Origin: Sphingomonas sp. Root720
Lineage (GTDB): Bacteria; Pseudomonadota; Alphaproteobacteria; Sphingomonadales; Sphingomonadaceae
NCBI RefSeq assembly: GCF_001428605.1
Contig: NZ_LMID01000010.1
Coordinates: 475,195-539,194, forward strand
DNA length: 64,000 nt
Direction: 5' to 3'
Shown here: piece by piece, positions 63,327 through 64,000 of the stretch
Layout: each line of letters opens with the position of its first letter
Position numbering within the stretch: position 1 is the stretch's first letter
Notes under the pieces: model-generated
What the model was told of the DNA's origin: nothing
Database searches by the model: none
What the model saw: only the letters and a program-made list of their open reading frames with translations
Position numbers and translations under genes: made by a program

Positions 63327-64000
63327 ATGCCGATCGAACGGCTCCATGCGGCGCTCGACGCCATCGTCCCACCCGGCTGCGACTCGGAAGAACTGGGCCG
63401 CGGCTTCGGCGGACCGACCGGTCCGGCCGAAGGACCGGTCTGGATCGCAGACGGCGGCCATCTGCTGTTCAGCGACATCCACAATAGCCGCCGCATGCGC
63501 TGGGACCGGCAAGCCGGGATCAGCGTCGACAAGGAAGACACGAAGAACGGCAACGGCCAGACCCTCGACCGCGAGGGCCGACTGGTCGTTTGCCACCATT
63601 TCAGCCGCTGCGTCGACCGCGAGGAGAAGGACGGCAGCATCACCGTCATCGCCGACAAATATCGCGGGCTGAAGCTCAACCGGCCCAACGACGTCGTCGT
63701 GAAGTCGGACGGCGCGATCTACTTCACCGATCCGCCGCCCAAGGTGCCGTTCACGCCGGTCGAGCATCCGCCCGAACTGGACGTCGCCGGCGTCTACCGC
63801 GTGTCGCCCGACCTGCAGCGGATCAACATGGTCGTCCGCGACCTGATCAACCCCAACGGCCTGTGCTTCTCGCCCGACGAGAAGATCCTCTACGTCAACG
63901 ACAGCAACCGGCACCGCATGCTGATCATGGCCTATGACGTCGAGGCCGACGGCATGCTCGACCTCGGCAGCGCCCGGCTGTTCTGCGACATGCGCGGCGA
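63327..64000 (+). CDS. SMP-30/gluconolactonase-like protein, N-terminal part (runs off the window)
   Basis: About 224 residues are visible. The beta-propeller signatures are GPTGPAEGPVWIAD near residue 30, a metal-binding Glu in that block, LNRPNDVVVKSDGAIYFTDP near 120 with the conserved Asn, and NPNGLCFSPDEKILYVNDS near 175. It would hydrolyse a lactone, consistent with the amidohydrolase and esterase upstream. The C terminus is beyond base 64000. Confidence 0.9.
   Translation, partial: MPIERLHAALDAIVPPGCDSEELGRGFGGPTGPAEGPVWIADGGHLLFSDIHNSRRMRWDRQAGISVDKEDTKNGNGQTLDREGRLVVCHHFSRCVDREEKDGSITVIADKYRGLKLNRPNDVVVKSDGAIYFTDPPPKVPFTPVEHPPELDVAGVYRVSPDLQRINMVVRDLINPNGLCFSPDEKILYVNDSNRHRMLIMAYDVEADGMLDLGSARLFCDMRG

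Overview
The window is GC-rich and densely packed. It carries TonB-dependent receptors, many acyl-CoA dehydrogenases and SDRs, thiolase/DUF35 pairs, and 29-bp inverted repeats of the CTCGTCATNCCGGCGGAGG type. Together these suggest an alphaproteobacterium of the Sphingomonadales (Sphingomonas, Novosphingobium, Sphingobium or Rhizorhabdus-like); this is inferred from gene content, not from a search. No rRNA, tRNA, insertion sequence, integrase or CRISPR array was seen. No gene-free stretch exceeds 300 bases; the longest is the divergent promoter region at 2846-3036.

Layout. (A) 1-2845, minus: a thiolase-superfamily protein without a nucleophilic Cys, its DUF35 partner, and the N-terminal part of a TonB-dependent receptor. 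(B) 3037-4236, plus: a CaiB/BaiF CoA-transferase, separated from A by a divergent promoter with two inverted copies of a TetR-type palindrome. (C) 4275-16353, minus: a ten-gene run (DUF1214 protein, sulfotransferase, MBL hydrolase, VOC protein, amidohydrolase, MFS transporter, isochorismatase-fold protein, HyuB, HyuA, cytochrome P450), divergent from a LysR regulator at 16500. (D) 17473-33452, minus: a 17-gene catabolic run with mostly overlapping or near-abutting genes, holding two acyl-CoA dehydrogenase pairs, three thiolases, a MaoC hydratase, a crotonase, four SDRs, a nitronate-monooxygenase-type flavoprotein, a gamma-carbonic-anhydrase-like protein, DUF35 and an MFS transporter. (E) 33645-36605, plus: an SDR, a LuxR-type regulator and an IclR regulator, with a shared palindrome. 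(F) 36633-47167: an acyl-CoA dehydrogenase in which both subunits are fused, two crotonases, an amidohydrolase, an AMP-forming acid:CoA ligase, a third acyl-CoA dehydrogenase pair and a GMC oxidoreductase. (G) 47230-53022, plus: an aldehyde dehydrogenase, then a TonB-dependent receptor, a YfiR-family protein and a hybrid histidine kinase. (H) 53081-55467, minus: IclR, VOC and LysR genes. (I) 55575-64000, plus: two alpha/beta hydrolases, a luciferase-like monooxygenase, a carboxymuconolactone decarboxylase-like protein, RibBA, a flavin reductase, an HTH plus methyltransferase-like protein of unknown role, a small zinc-ribbon protein, an amidohydrolase and a partial SMP-30 lactonase.

How it may work together. 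Regions A, B, D and F hold everything needed to activate a carboxylic acid with CoA and degrade a bulky acyl chain or ring by beta-oxidation and retro-aldol or thiolytic steps. The two-gene and fused acyl-CoA dehydrogenases, the DUF35/thiolase pairs, the IpdC-like flavoprotein and the FadA6-like thiolase recall steroid (KstR/KstR2-type) catabolism, but IpdAB and ring A/B enzymes are not in the window. Region I looks like a reduced-flavin-dependent oxygenation module with its own flavin supply, followed by hydrolases and lactonases. Substrates cannot be read from the sequence.
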